Below, piece by piece: positions 58,101 through 64,000 of a DNA stretch of 64,000 nucleotides. Source of the DNA: Nomia melanderi (taxonomy: Eukaryota > Arthropoda > Insecta > Hymenoptera > Halictidae). The translations under genes and the position numbers were made by a program. The notes under the pieces are model-generated. The model saw only the letters and a program-made list of their open reading frames with translations, did not search any database and was not told the origin of the DNA. Positions within the stretch are counted from its first letter, which is position 1. Each line of letters starts with the position of its first letter. The stretch covers positions 930,001 through 994,000 of the forward strand of contig NC_135000.1 in the NCBI RefSeq assembly GCF_051020985.1, written 5' to 3'.

Positions 58101-60514
58101 TAGAAAATAGCAGAAAAATGTAGAAAAATGTAGAAAAATGTAGAAAAATGTAGAAAAAAGTAGTAAATTAACTAAAGAAATTAAATTCAAAGTGAAAATA
58201 TATTTTATTATAATACTAAAATTTAATATTAAAATTAACTTTATTGAAAATATCAGAAATTTTTGTTTTAATTAAATATAATTTACGGAATGAAATCATT
58301 TTTCAATAATAAAAGTAAATCAAAATAATAAATAAATAATAATAAATACAAAACATATATTTATATAATATAAATATGATATTAATGTATATAAATTATT
58401 AATAATAATTATAATTAAATTAAGGTCGCATCTTTAAAAGTGAAATTACACATTTAACAAAAAATCTGTTGAAAATTGAGTTGCCCCCTTCATGGAGAAA
58501 ATCCTTCATTTAACGATATAACGACAATACCGTTAAGACATCGGTAATTCGCTGTTGACACCACAACAGAAATAGCGACACATTTAAATAATTAAAAATA
58601 TTAAATTAGAACTCATTGCGAACTATAATTTGATTTAATTTAGAAAAATTTAATTTCTAGTGTTGTAAAAACTTTTGAGTGTCAGCTTCAAAAATGGAGT
58701 AGAAAGTGGAGTAGAAACTGTATGGTTCTACTTAAGAATTGTAACATGACCTTTGCAGAACGTTTCACGGTTACATCACGGTCAAATACCTCTCGCCGTG
58801 ATATCTAGCATTTCACAGCCTGTAATTTTTGTCTACCATACTTATTCGTATCGCCCATATTTTTTTGAGATAATTCGGTCAAACCAAAACCTGTTGTCAT
58901 TTCGGGCACAAATAATAGAAAAATATGAAATTACTATTCTTAAAAAATTTAATTTATAATTATAAATTGCCTCTAAAATTCAATCCTTAGAAAAAATCCA
59001 GAAACAAAAGGAAATCCACATAAATTTAAAGTAGATAAAATTAATAATTAACTTTTTATAGGACTTATATAATATATTATTCCATATGAACGTAAATCTT
59101 GAATACTTAAATTTATATGAATAAAACCATCTGCACTTATAAATATTATAGATTTAAAAAAACATGAATAATCAAATGAAAGAACCCTAAATTAATAGTC
59201 CAAGTCTTAAAATTCTTAATATAAATCCTAATTGACTTAAAGTTGATAAAGCAATAATTTTTTAAAAATTTACTTCAAAATTTGCTATTAAACCAGATAT
59301 AAATATTGTTAATTTAAGAATTATTAATAAATTATTATTTAAATTAAAATCAATAAATATTTTATTATAACGAATTAATAAATAAACACCTGCAGTTACT
59401 AAAGTTGAAGAATGAACTAATGCTGAAACAGGAGTAGGAGCAGTTATAGCATCTGGTAATCATAAAGAAAATGGAAATTGAGCTCTTTTTGTTATTGTTA
59501 AAAAAGTTATTAAAATTAATACTCTAAATTTACCTTCATAAAAAAATAAATTTCAACACCCTGTATATACTATATTATCTTACTAAAAAATATTTACTAA
59601 ACGATGTATAAATATAATGGAAATATTTACAAATACTAATAAAACAAATAATCTTAAACGATTTAATTGTTTTGCTATTCGTTAACGATACCTTAACGAT
59701 ATTATTGATATGTCAAGACACCAATAACGTCTCGATATTATCGATATTTGTAAATAATTTAATTGATAGTCAGACCTCAACGTCAGCAGCGATTGCGCGA
59801 TCAGTATTATCGATGTATCGAAAGATCGTTAACGTTTCGATAATATCCACATTTATCAGCAATTTTATCCATAATCACACCTCCAGTTTCAGCGACTCAC
59901 CCGGTCATAAACGACCAATTCCAAGGATACCCCAGCATAGTGTTACAGCACAAAGCCAGTACGAGCACTTCGACCGTGCTAGGAATGAACGCCAGGATCA
60001 TCAGAAACGTCGAGTATTTCCTTAAATTAGTAATCGACAGCTGCAATCCGGCGCGTATCATAATGAACGTCAAGCAGAACGTCCTAATCTTGGAGATGGT
60101 AGCTAAGCCGAGATCCTCGTAGATGTTGTACAGGCCAGAATTTCGAACGATCAGACCGGCGAGCAGCATTCCGAACATCGGCGGCAGATTCAAATACGGC
60201 ACGTGGGACATGGTCCAGCCGAGCGAATGGGAGAGCATCGCCAACAGGTACAAACCGAAGCCATCATTCCCCGGGAGCATCGTGTCTCCAAGCAGCAGAT
60301 ACAAAACCGTCCAACCGATTAGAACGATCCCCACGTTGGTGGCCAAGGAAAACAAAGTCGACCACCTCAATCTTAGATACTTCGACACCGGTCTGGTGAC
60401 GACGATGTCTCTTATCAATGGACTGCAAAGGGTCATCCTATGGCAACAAGTCGCGTCCTCGTCCTCGGTCTCCTCCGTTGAGGCGTTCCTGTCGCTGGAA
60501 CTTTCTTCGGTCAT
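43878..60514 (-). CDS. NHA-type cation/proton antiporter (SLC9B-like) with altered Asp pair
   Basis: Seven exons: 59901..60514, 56578..56753, 47547..47665, 47273..47438, 45299..45426, 44241..44342 and 43878..44156, totalling 527 aa. The family exchanges Na+ or Li+ for H+ across plasma or organelle membranes. Family blocks in order are the LPPMFGMLLAGLIVRNSGL helix, MIRAGLQLS, GYPWNWSFMTG, LSPVITFNCIIALAERGYG, DKDLASIICTAVCIDGILIV, YLVQPILVGVIGADIDL, VKERLFVVVSWLPKGTLQAA and FLAPIGAFVI. About 12 membrane helices are expected. The position of the conserved Asp-Asp pair of NHA2/NapA reads Asp-Gly (CIDGILI), so the usual ion-binding aspartate is missing. The exon 4/5 junction (47273 to 45426) uses weaker sites and is the least sure border. 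The start is ATG at 60514; an in-frame GTG lies just upstream. Introns reach 9 kb and are full of transposons. Confidence 0.9.
44395..44735. repeat. Satellite-like tandem repeat, about 70-bp unit, in antiporter intron
   Basis: Four to five diverged copies of a unit with GAGTCTTGGAGACTTGGAG, TTCAATAAAGC, AGTCTTCGAAGCTTCAAGG and TTTAACCTTAAAG. Degenerate echoes such as CTCGAGTCTTCGAGATT continue to about 45260, interrupted by the TTAA element at 44912..45150. Confidence 0.8.
44912..45150. mobile_element. TTAACACTATTTCTACC MITE
   Basis: Left TTAACACTATTTCTACCGAA, right CCTTTGGTGTAAATAGTGTTAA; includes a complementary GGTGACTTTTGACACC near the right end. A left-half fragment of the same family is at 49419-49519. 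Confidence 0.85.
45600..46053. other. Intronic DNA, nothing recognised
   Basis: Antiporter intron sequence between the fifth-exon region and the CAA repeat. No coding exon or repeat boundary seen. Confidence 0.4.
46054..46106. repeat. (CAA)n trinucleotide microsatellite
   Basis: About 17 uninterrupted CAA/AAC triplets, flanked by AATAATAGTAAT and AATAATAATAAC arrays. Open frames of poly-Thr or poly-Cys over it are artefacts. Confidence 0.95.
46140..46880 (+). mobile_element. Non-LTR retrotransposon 3' remnant, split by a MITE
   Basis: Left part 46150-46257 encodes IHQEIVPKQKLIARKQPYYK and a further PEAMLENNEI. Right part 46502-46880 encodes HNRSDLTYIHKTTNITYLLD, then WNLRKVSVIPLIIFPTDVAS and, past one stop (TAG at about 46808), VRKFLDL and a stop. 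These are typical C-terminal blocks of insect non-LTR reverse-transcriptase ORFs. The two parts are separated by the TTAA element 46255..46501 and by a frameshift, so it is dead. Confidence 0.72.
46255..46501. mobile_element. TTAACACGTTGAATGCC-family MITE inside the retrotransposon remnant
   Basis: Left TTAACACGTTGAATGCCGCA, right GGCATTCAACGTGTTAA; subterminal GGGTCACCGTTGACCC near the right end. TTAA borders on both sides. Confidence 0.9.
47722..47944. mobile_element. TTAACACTGGAGCTACC MITE
   Basis: Left TTAACACTGGAGCTACCGTG, right GCTCGGTAATTCTAGTGTTAA. Interior shares TTTGTTTCGCAGTTAT with the copy at 55772. Confidence 0.85.
48127..48291. mobile_element. Internally deleted CAGTGCGTTACTGA MITE
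   Basis: Left AATGCGTTACTGACAAGTCA, right GAGTAACGCACTG followed by TA. Shorter than the 228-bp copy at 23373; the interior lacks one block. Confidence 0.75.
48562..49394. mobile_element. hAT-like element with 8-bp target duplication
   Basis: Terminal inverted repeats CAGCGGTTTCCAAC and GTTGGAAACCGCTG are perfect over 14 bp. The element is flanked by the direct 8-bp repeat GTTTAGTG (48554-48561 and 49395-49402). An 8-bp duplication and CA..TG ends point to the hAT superfamily. No transposase frame; a TTAA element is nested at 48989..49273. Total 833 bp. Confidence 0.9.
48989..49273. mobile_element. TTAACCCTTTGGCTAC MITE nested in the hAT element
   Basis: Left TTAACCCTTTGGCTACTGTT, right TGCCGTAGCCAAAGGGTTAA. 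Internal CTGTTGGCGCCTACAGGCGCC-like hairpin near the left end. Inserted at TTAA. Confidence 0.88.
49419..49519. mobile_element. Left half of a TTAACACTATTTCTACC MITE
   Basis: TTAACACTATTTCTACCGAAG and the following 80 bp match the left part of 44912..45150, then break off into the retrotransposon remnant. Confidence 0.75.
49522..49860 (+). mobile_element. Non-LTR retrotransposon C-terminal remnant
   Basis: One frame reads LLARARCENFYNENKY, a stop where a Trp codon would fit (TGA for TGG), then LGEEKRKCVMCGRYMGTLEH and LVDACD. The Cys-x2-Cys-x8-His-x4-Cys arrangement and the CENF..NKYW context match the zinc-knuckle C-termini of insect non-LTR reverse transcriptases. The open frame continues to a stop near 49839. 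Non-functional fragment. Confidence 0.75.
50006..50252. mobile_element. TTAACCCTTTGCACTCG MITE
   Basis: Left TTAACCCTTTGCACTCGGGA, right TCTCGAGTGCAAAGGGTTAA. Subterminal GGCGCCTTTCAGTCGCC at the left. Its right TTAA is shared with the next element. Confidence 0.88.
50249..50430. mobile_element. TTAACCCTTTTGCTACG MITE, decayed right end
   Basis: Left TTAACCCTTTTGCTACGATG; right complement CATAGCAAAAAGGTT lacks the final TTAA. About 180 bp. Confidence 0.6.
50755..51002. mobile_element. TTAACCCTTCGCACTCG MITE
   Basis: Left TTAACCCTTCGCACTCGAGA, right GTCGAGTGCAAAGGGTTAA. Very similar to 50006..50252 by eye. Confidence 0.88.
50998..51204. mobile_element. Broken TTAACACGTTGA-family copy
   Basis: Only the right end (GGTCACCGGTGACACCCATG then CATTCAACGTGTTAA) is well preserved. 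The left end is decayed against the preceding element. Confidence 0.65.
51482..51736. mobile_element. TTAACCC MITE with damaged left end
   Basis: Left ATAACCCTTTGACCCATTGC then CACTTGACAATATT as in 29665; right CTCTCGAGTGCAAAGGGTTAA. The left TTAA has become ATAA and a few bases are inserted. Confidence 0.75.
52168..52409. mobile_element. TTAACATGTTAAGCGCC MITE
   Basis: Left TTAACATGTTAAGCGCCACG, right CATGGAGCTTAACGTGTTAA. Divergent member of the TTAACACGTTGA group, nested in 52083..53394. Confidence 0.78.
52848..53282. repeat. Tandem duplication, about 215-bp unit
   Basis: Two direct copies joined near 53070. Both contain AAACAAACATGTTCAATGAT, AACTATTTGACTCGTCTCTC and ATGCTTCGCATTCAATGACA in the same order, with small indels. 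Confidence 0.88.
53805..55066. mobile_element. TTAACACTTAGCC MITE split by later insertions
   Basis: Left TTAACACTTAGCCAATTGAA; right GTCGATTGCTTAAGTGTTAA, 1.26 kb apart. The first ~190 bp and the last ~50 bp match the 246-bp relative at 28292. The middle is foreign and includes the TTAACC element 54583..54831. Confidence 0.72.
54583..54831. mobile_element. TTAACCTCTTGCACTC MITE
   Basis: Left TTAACCTCTTGCACTCCTGT, right CTAAGAGTGCAAAGGGTTAA. Same TIR tip as the piggyBac relic with one mismatch on the left. Confidence 0.82.
55067..55771. other. Intronic DNA, nothing recognised
   Basis: About 700 bp of antiporter intron. A minus-strand open frame at 55281-55574 has no recognisable domain, so I do not call it. 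Confidence 0.4.
55772..55996. mobile_element. TTAACACTAAAACTACCG MITE
   Basis: Left TTAACACTAAAACTACCGTA, right GCTCGGTAGTTTTAGTGTTAA; also AGTCAAAATGACT palindrome near the left end. Close to 47722..47944. Confidence 0.88.
56186..56551. mobile_element. TTAACCAGTTAA MITE with a second MITE inside its terminal repeat
   Basis: Outer ends TTAACCAGTTAACTG and TTAACTGGTTAA. The interior has repeated TGACGAGTATA-type hairpins. The inner element (56321..56543) is inserted at the TTAA that belongs to the right terminal repeat. The right border lies only about 25 bp from the donor of antiporter exon 2. Confidence 0.85.
56321..56543. mobile_element. TTAACACTAGGTTTACGG MITE
   Basis: Left TTAACACTAGGTTTACGGAA, right GCCCGTAAACCTAGTCTTAA. 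A broken relative begins at 23128. Confidence 0.85.
56903..57147. mobile_element. TTAACTCTTTCAGAGCC MITE
   Basis: Left TTAACTCTTTCAGAGCCATT, right GTTGGCATTCTAAGGGTTAA; imperfect ends. Upstream side of antiporter exon 2. Confidence 0.68.
57449..57700. mobile_element. TTAACCGTTTGAGTGC MITE
   Basis: Left TTAACCGTTTGAGTGCTGAG, right TTTAACACTTAAACGGTTAA. AGCGTCATAGCGCT near the left end. Confidence 0.75.
58091..58163. repeat. 10-bp minisatellite TAGAAAAATG
   Basis: Seven near-perfect direct units of TAGAAAAATG with minor A-run variation, in the first antiporter intron. Confidence 0.92.
58965..59580 (-). pseudogene. Nuclear copy of mitochondrial nad5 (NUMT)
   Basis: On the minus strand, with the invertebrate mitochondrial code, the sequence gives pieces of NADH dehydrogenase subunit 5: AQFPFSLWLPDAITAPTPVS, then ALVHSSTLVTAGVYLLIRYN. 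Further pieces are KIIALSTLSQLGF, a FFHL-type helix with KSMMFMSADGFIHMNLS, and finally STLNLCGFPFVSGFF. Order and orientation are those of genuine nad5. Indels break the frame (a stop at NFEVNF*), and the copy is much more AT-rich than its flanks. Ends are approximate. It lies in the first intron of the antiporter. Confidence 0.92.
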
Positions 60515-61440
60515 TCCTCTCACGGTTGAATTCCAATGTAACCTCGGAAGCTTGCCTCAGTTTCAGGCTCAGCCGGTGTCTTTCAGAGCGGTTCACCCTG
60601 TCGCAGCGTCCCAGTTCCGAAACACGTCCGCCAGATGCGAAACCGCGATATCGGCGCGTTTGTCTGGCGGCTGGATCGAGGGGTTAGGTTACCCTTGTTT
60701 TCTTCGATGGTATCTACCGTCGCTTGTCATTGTTCGAACCGTCCGCGTTCGCTCGGAATGTATCGTCGAATTTTCGATTCCGCGGGTATTTACCTAGAGG
60801 CAGGCGTGTGTAGGTGGGCGCATATAACGGGCGCGTGCATCGATCGGCCCCCGTTTACTTTGTTCGACGAGGGCGGTCGTCGTCACCGATTCCACCCGGC
60901 CGTCTGTCTCGGCTGTCTGCCGTTACGTACCGTTCAAGCGGGCCTGCCTAACTCGGACGCGGGATAGGTGTTTCGCGTTAAAGTAGCTTAATTACCGCGG
61001 AGACATTGTCACCGGCAAGCGTCACCGGCGAGAATCCGCGAGAGACTCGAGCGTGCCGCGCGCCGCGCGCCGCGGCGACGACGACGACTGTGTTCGGTGT
61101 CGGGTCTTTGACCCGGACCGGAGCACTTAAATCACCGGGTATCGGATTCGCGTCTGGCTGGGAAAATAGCACTCTTGGAAAATGAATATCTATTTTGGTT
61201 GTTGGAAACGACGCAGTGACTCGTGCCGATGGGCACGAGTCGGACGTCAAGTGGATTTCAGGTTATTGAACCTGATCATTGATCCTTTTCCTCGCATCGC
61301 TACACACCTAGTCGTCGTTAGCGCCGCGGCCACCACCGCCGATCACCAACACCTTCACCCTGCGAAGGCTCCCCTACTGCCGGTCGGCCAGTTGGCGCGC
61401 AGTGGGGCATTTGCAACGGAATAACGGACAGATGTATTGC
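60515..61440 (-). promoter_or_regulatory. GC-rich 5' UTR and promoter region of the antiporter gene
   Basis: Sequence upstream of the antiporter start codon is GC-rich, with CpG-dense stretches (for example GCGCGCCGCGCGCCGCGGCG near 61055). It contrasts sharply with the AT-rich surroundings. Several open frames exist on both strands but none resembles a protein; high GC content explains them. I infer the first exon or 5' UTR and promoter. Confidence 0.5.
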
Positions 61441-61695
61441 CATGTTATTTATAGGCTGACGATTGGAATGTGTGTACGTACATGGGCTATTCAATTCGAC
61501 TTAACCTATCCGAGATCAGGGCTTTTTTTAAGTAGAATATCTCTTGATGCGAATTTCGCGCGTAATTAAGTTAATTCTTCGCGATCAGAAAAGTAGTAAA
61601 TCCGGAGTGTTGTGGGCTATTGAATTCGGCTTAACCTATTCGAGATCAGGGCTTTTTTGAAGTATAATATCCGTTGATGCGAATCACCCGCGTAA

Positions 61696-62254
61696 TTAAC
61701 CCTTTGCACTCGAAGCTTTTTTACTGGAAATATTCAACATTTTCGACGAGGTATAGACGACGTTGTTCGAAACTGATTTAACCCTCTATGGGCCGAACTT
61801 TTGTTCATGATTATAACAAAATCTATGCAGTACAAAATTAATAAATATCCACATATGAATACGAATTAACAATGTATTCAATAGTTTCAATAATTTCATT
61901 AAACATTTCATCAAACATTTATATTTTGTAACTTTCAAGTTGCAATGACATTGAACTGTCACGCCTGAGGGTATAAAAGTTCAAGTTAACTGATTACTTA
62001 ATTTTATTCACCACTTTGCCGTGCAACATGAAATAAATCAACAAGATGCCACTATATTAATATGTGACTTCAAAGTTACATGGGCCTACAGAGGGTTAAC
62101 AATAATTCACAGATAAATTAAGCAACAAAGATATTTAAATATTTCACATAGCAATATAAAGTTTAATTCCAAATACTAAATACTCAACTTCATAGTTTTG
62201 CTGTATCAAGTCAAGCGATGACTGAGAGTCACCTCTCGAGTGTAGAAGGGTTAA
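61696..62254. mobile_element. TTAACCCTTTGCACTCG MITE hosting another MITE
   Basis: Left TTAACCCTTTGCACTCGAAG, right CTCTCGAGTGTAGAAGGGTTAA with the family hairpin GACTGAGAGTC. A different element (61778..62100) is inserted within it at TTAA. Confidence 0.88.
61778..62100. mobile_element. TTAACCCTCTATGGGCC MITE
   Basis: Left TTAACCCTCTATGGGCCGAA, right TACATGGGCCTACAGAGGGTTAA. Innermost element of the three-level nest. Confidence 0.88.
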
Positions 62255-62405
62255 ATTAATCTTTCGCGACCAGAAAGGTATTAAATCCAGAATGTAGTGA
62301 GCTATTGGATTTGACTTAACCTATTCGGGATCAGGGTTTTTTTTATGTAAAATATCTGTTTATTCGAATTTCGCGCGCAATCAAGTTAATCCTTCGTTAG
62401 ATCAA

Positions 62406-63634
62406 TTTATTTTTTTAAAAGTATAATATCCTAACTTTTTGCGATTCGAAAAGTTAGTTTTTCACTTTTGAATTTGTATCAATGTTCTTTAAGTCACGCG
62501 TAGTTTACTATTGTATTTGAATCACTTATTTGAAAACATTTGAGAATGTGAAATTATGATCTTACGCATTATGATGTACATGATATAATTATGTCGTACG
62601 AATAATTGTAGCAAAAATTCATCAACTACCTATGTAGGTGCAAATACTCCGCTGTACAGCGAGGGGGTATTTGTACCATGAAGCGAGGGTTGCTACCGAT
62701 AGAACACACCTCTGTGTTCTCTTGATTCCTCCCTGCATCAAATCTCGCTGTTTGAATGTTTTTTTTTAAAGCTTAATTGAAACTCTCCGTAGAGTGCTAT
62801 GAAGTAATATTTGAAATTAACATAAAGTATAACAATTATTTTTAATATCAATAGTATGGGAATGGATGTATTTGAGTGTGTGAATAGATACATTGATGAG
62901 TGATGAATGTGTGTGCAATAGATGAATGACGCGACTGTGTGTGAGCGCGTTTTGAATGAATGTTCAAAGCATTGGAATATTTTAGATTTTATTGATTTTC
63001 TCTATATTGATTTTTATGTTAATAATGTTCGTTTTTTATAAATCTAGAATATTCCAAATATATGTGAAGTTAATGCATGGTAATGAAAGAATGTTCTAGA
63101 AAGTGTGTGAGTGAGACAAGAGCATCCGAGTGTATAAATAGTGTGTGCGTTGTTTGATATTGTTATTGTTTTATTGTGAGTTGTCAAGAAATAATTATAC
63201 TGTTTCTAATAAAATTCTCTTTCTCCTACAATAGTAATAATTAGTTCCCTTTGAATTCAATATTTTTATTCATAATTTTTGAATAAAGTGATGAACGAAC
63301 CATGTTAGTATAACATTTCTTTCTTATTTATACTCATAGAATGTACTGACAAAGTTTGGCAATTTCACCCTTAAGTGCTGCAGTCGGTCTGTCAGACTGC
63401 TCAGTCTTGATTTATTTGCATTTTATTTCGAGCATAAATTACAATGTTAAATCTTCGTGTATACAGTGTGAGGCACTTAAAACCGGCCACCTGAATAACT
63501 TGGCTGCTATTGGTGATAGGAAAAAATGCATCAGGTCAAAATTATTTGGTATGAAGAGGCTTTATGATCATTTAATGTTACCAGTTGTTTGATAGGTATG
63601 AAGGTCATCTCGGTTTTTTTAAATGAAACGGTAT
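62406..63634. other. Unassigned intergenic DNA
   Basis: No gene supported. A short frame at 63356-63592 reads MAISPLSAAVGLSDCSVLIY and CEALKTGHLNN but has no recognised family. An imperfect hairpin (CTACCTATGTAG) lies near 62630, and GTGTGTGAG-rich runs at 62870-63130. Confidence 0.4.
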
Positions 63635-64000
63635 ATTTTTTTTACTTTCATTCTGATAGAGTATTTCAGGACGAATACAATGACTTATTGGAAAGGTGGT
63701 CTGGGTTAAGCCAATTATAATGGAAAATAATTTAATAATTTATTTTATTATAATTTATTTAATAATTTAATAATAATAAGCCTGATTGAATGTTTATTTC
63801 CATTCAACGACCCATAACAAGAGACTACGAGACAAAGATGAAGCAATATCAACAACCAGAGACGACAAGGAAGTGTTCGACCATTTCCTCAAATTAAATT
63901 ATTTTCCATCATAATTGGCTTAACCCAAACCACGAATGACCTTCCCAATAAGTCGTTGTATTCGTCTTGAAATACTCTATCAGAAGGTAAGTAAAAAAAA
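63635..64000. mobile_element. Fold-back element with about 105-bp arms
   Basis: Left arm 63635-63740 and right arm 63886-64000 are long inverted complements, e.g. TCTGATAGAGTATTTCAGGA on the left against its complement at the right end. They contain GGCTTAACCC and GGTTAAGCC. The spacer is about 145 bp. The right arm runs to the window edge and may continue. Non-coding; probably a fold-back or MITE-type transposon. Confidence 0.8.

Larger units (their letters stand above)
61484..62405. repeat. Three-unit tandem repeat (about 130 bp) interrupted by nested MITEs
   Basis: Units begin GGGCTATTCAATTCGACTTA (61484), GGGCTATTGAATTCGGCTTA (61614) and GAGCTATTGGATTTGACTTA (62299). Each continues with a GATCAGGGCTTTTTT block and ends near a TAATTAAGTTAATTCTTCGC site. 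Unit 2 is split at that TTAA by the element 61696..62254. Unit 1 therefore shows the empty site. Confidence 0.88.

Noticed and set aside
60123..60797. 224-aa plus-strand open frame
   Set aside because: It is antisense to the antiporter first exon and its GC-rich upstream; no recognisable domain, while the minus strand gives an unmistakable transporter.

Overview
The window is AT-rich eukaryotic nuclear DNA with short GT-AG introns, single-copy insect-type genes and intergenic DNA packed with small inverted-repeat transposons. The protein set (Cabin1, Dr1, SMG9, Nup160, paired regucalcins, a torso-like receptor kinase, an NHA-type exchanger) fits an insect, and I infer a hymenopteran, perhaps a bee; the order-level call is a guess. 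Exon boundaries were drawn by hand from reading frame, splice signals and family alignment from memory.

Layout. 0-21 kb is gene-dense. It holds the 3' end of Nup160 (+), the last two exons of an unrecognised membrane protein (-), the 14-exon Cabin1 gene (+), a signal-peptide nucleoside hydrolase (-) nested in a Cabin1 intron, and two head-to-tail regucalcin/SMP-30 genes (-), one cytosolic and one with a signal peptide. 21-33 kb has no convincing host gene. It is a graveyard of transposons, most bounded by TTAA and piggyBac-like, often inserted in one another. 33-38 kb holds a 9-exon receptor tyrosine kinase (-). 39-42 kb holds convergent Dr1 (+) and SMG9 (-). 43.9-60.5 kb is one gene (-), an NHA/SLC9B-type cation-proton antiporter of seven exons whose introns carry most of the remaining repeats: TTAA elements, a hAT-like element with an 8-bp target duplication, non-LTR retrotransposon remnants, satellite-like repeats and a nuclear copy of mitochondrial nad5. 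60.5-64 kb is the GC-rich 5' flank of that gene, then tandem repeats, nested TTAA elements and a fold-back element at the edge.

Functional themes. Cabin1 (HIRA H3.3 chaperone complex) and Dr1 (NC2) act on chromatin and transcription, SMG9 in nonsense-mediated decay and Nup160 in the nuclear pore. The strongest oddities are the exchanger, whose paired ion-binding aspartates read Asp-Gly, a calcineurin-docking PxIxIT match in insect Cabin1, and the nested TTAA elements, which include a relic carrying the cysteine-rich C-terminus of a piggyBac transposase.
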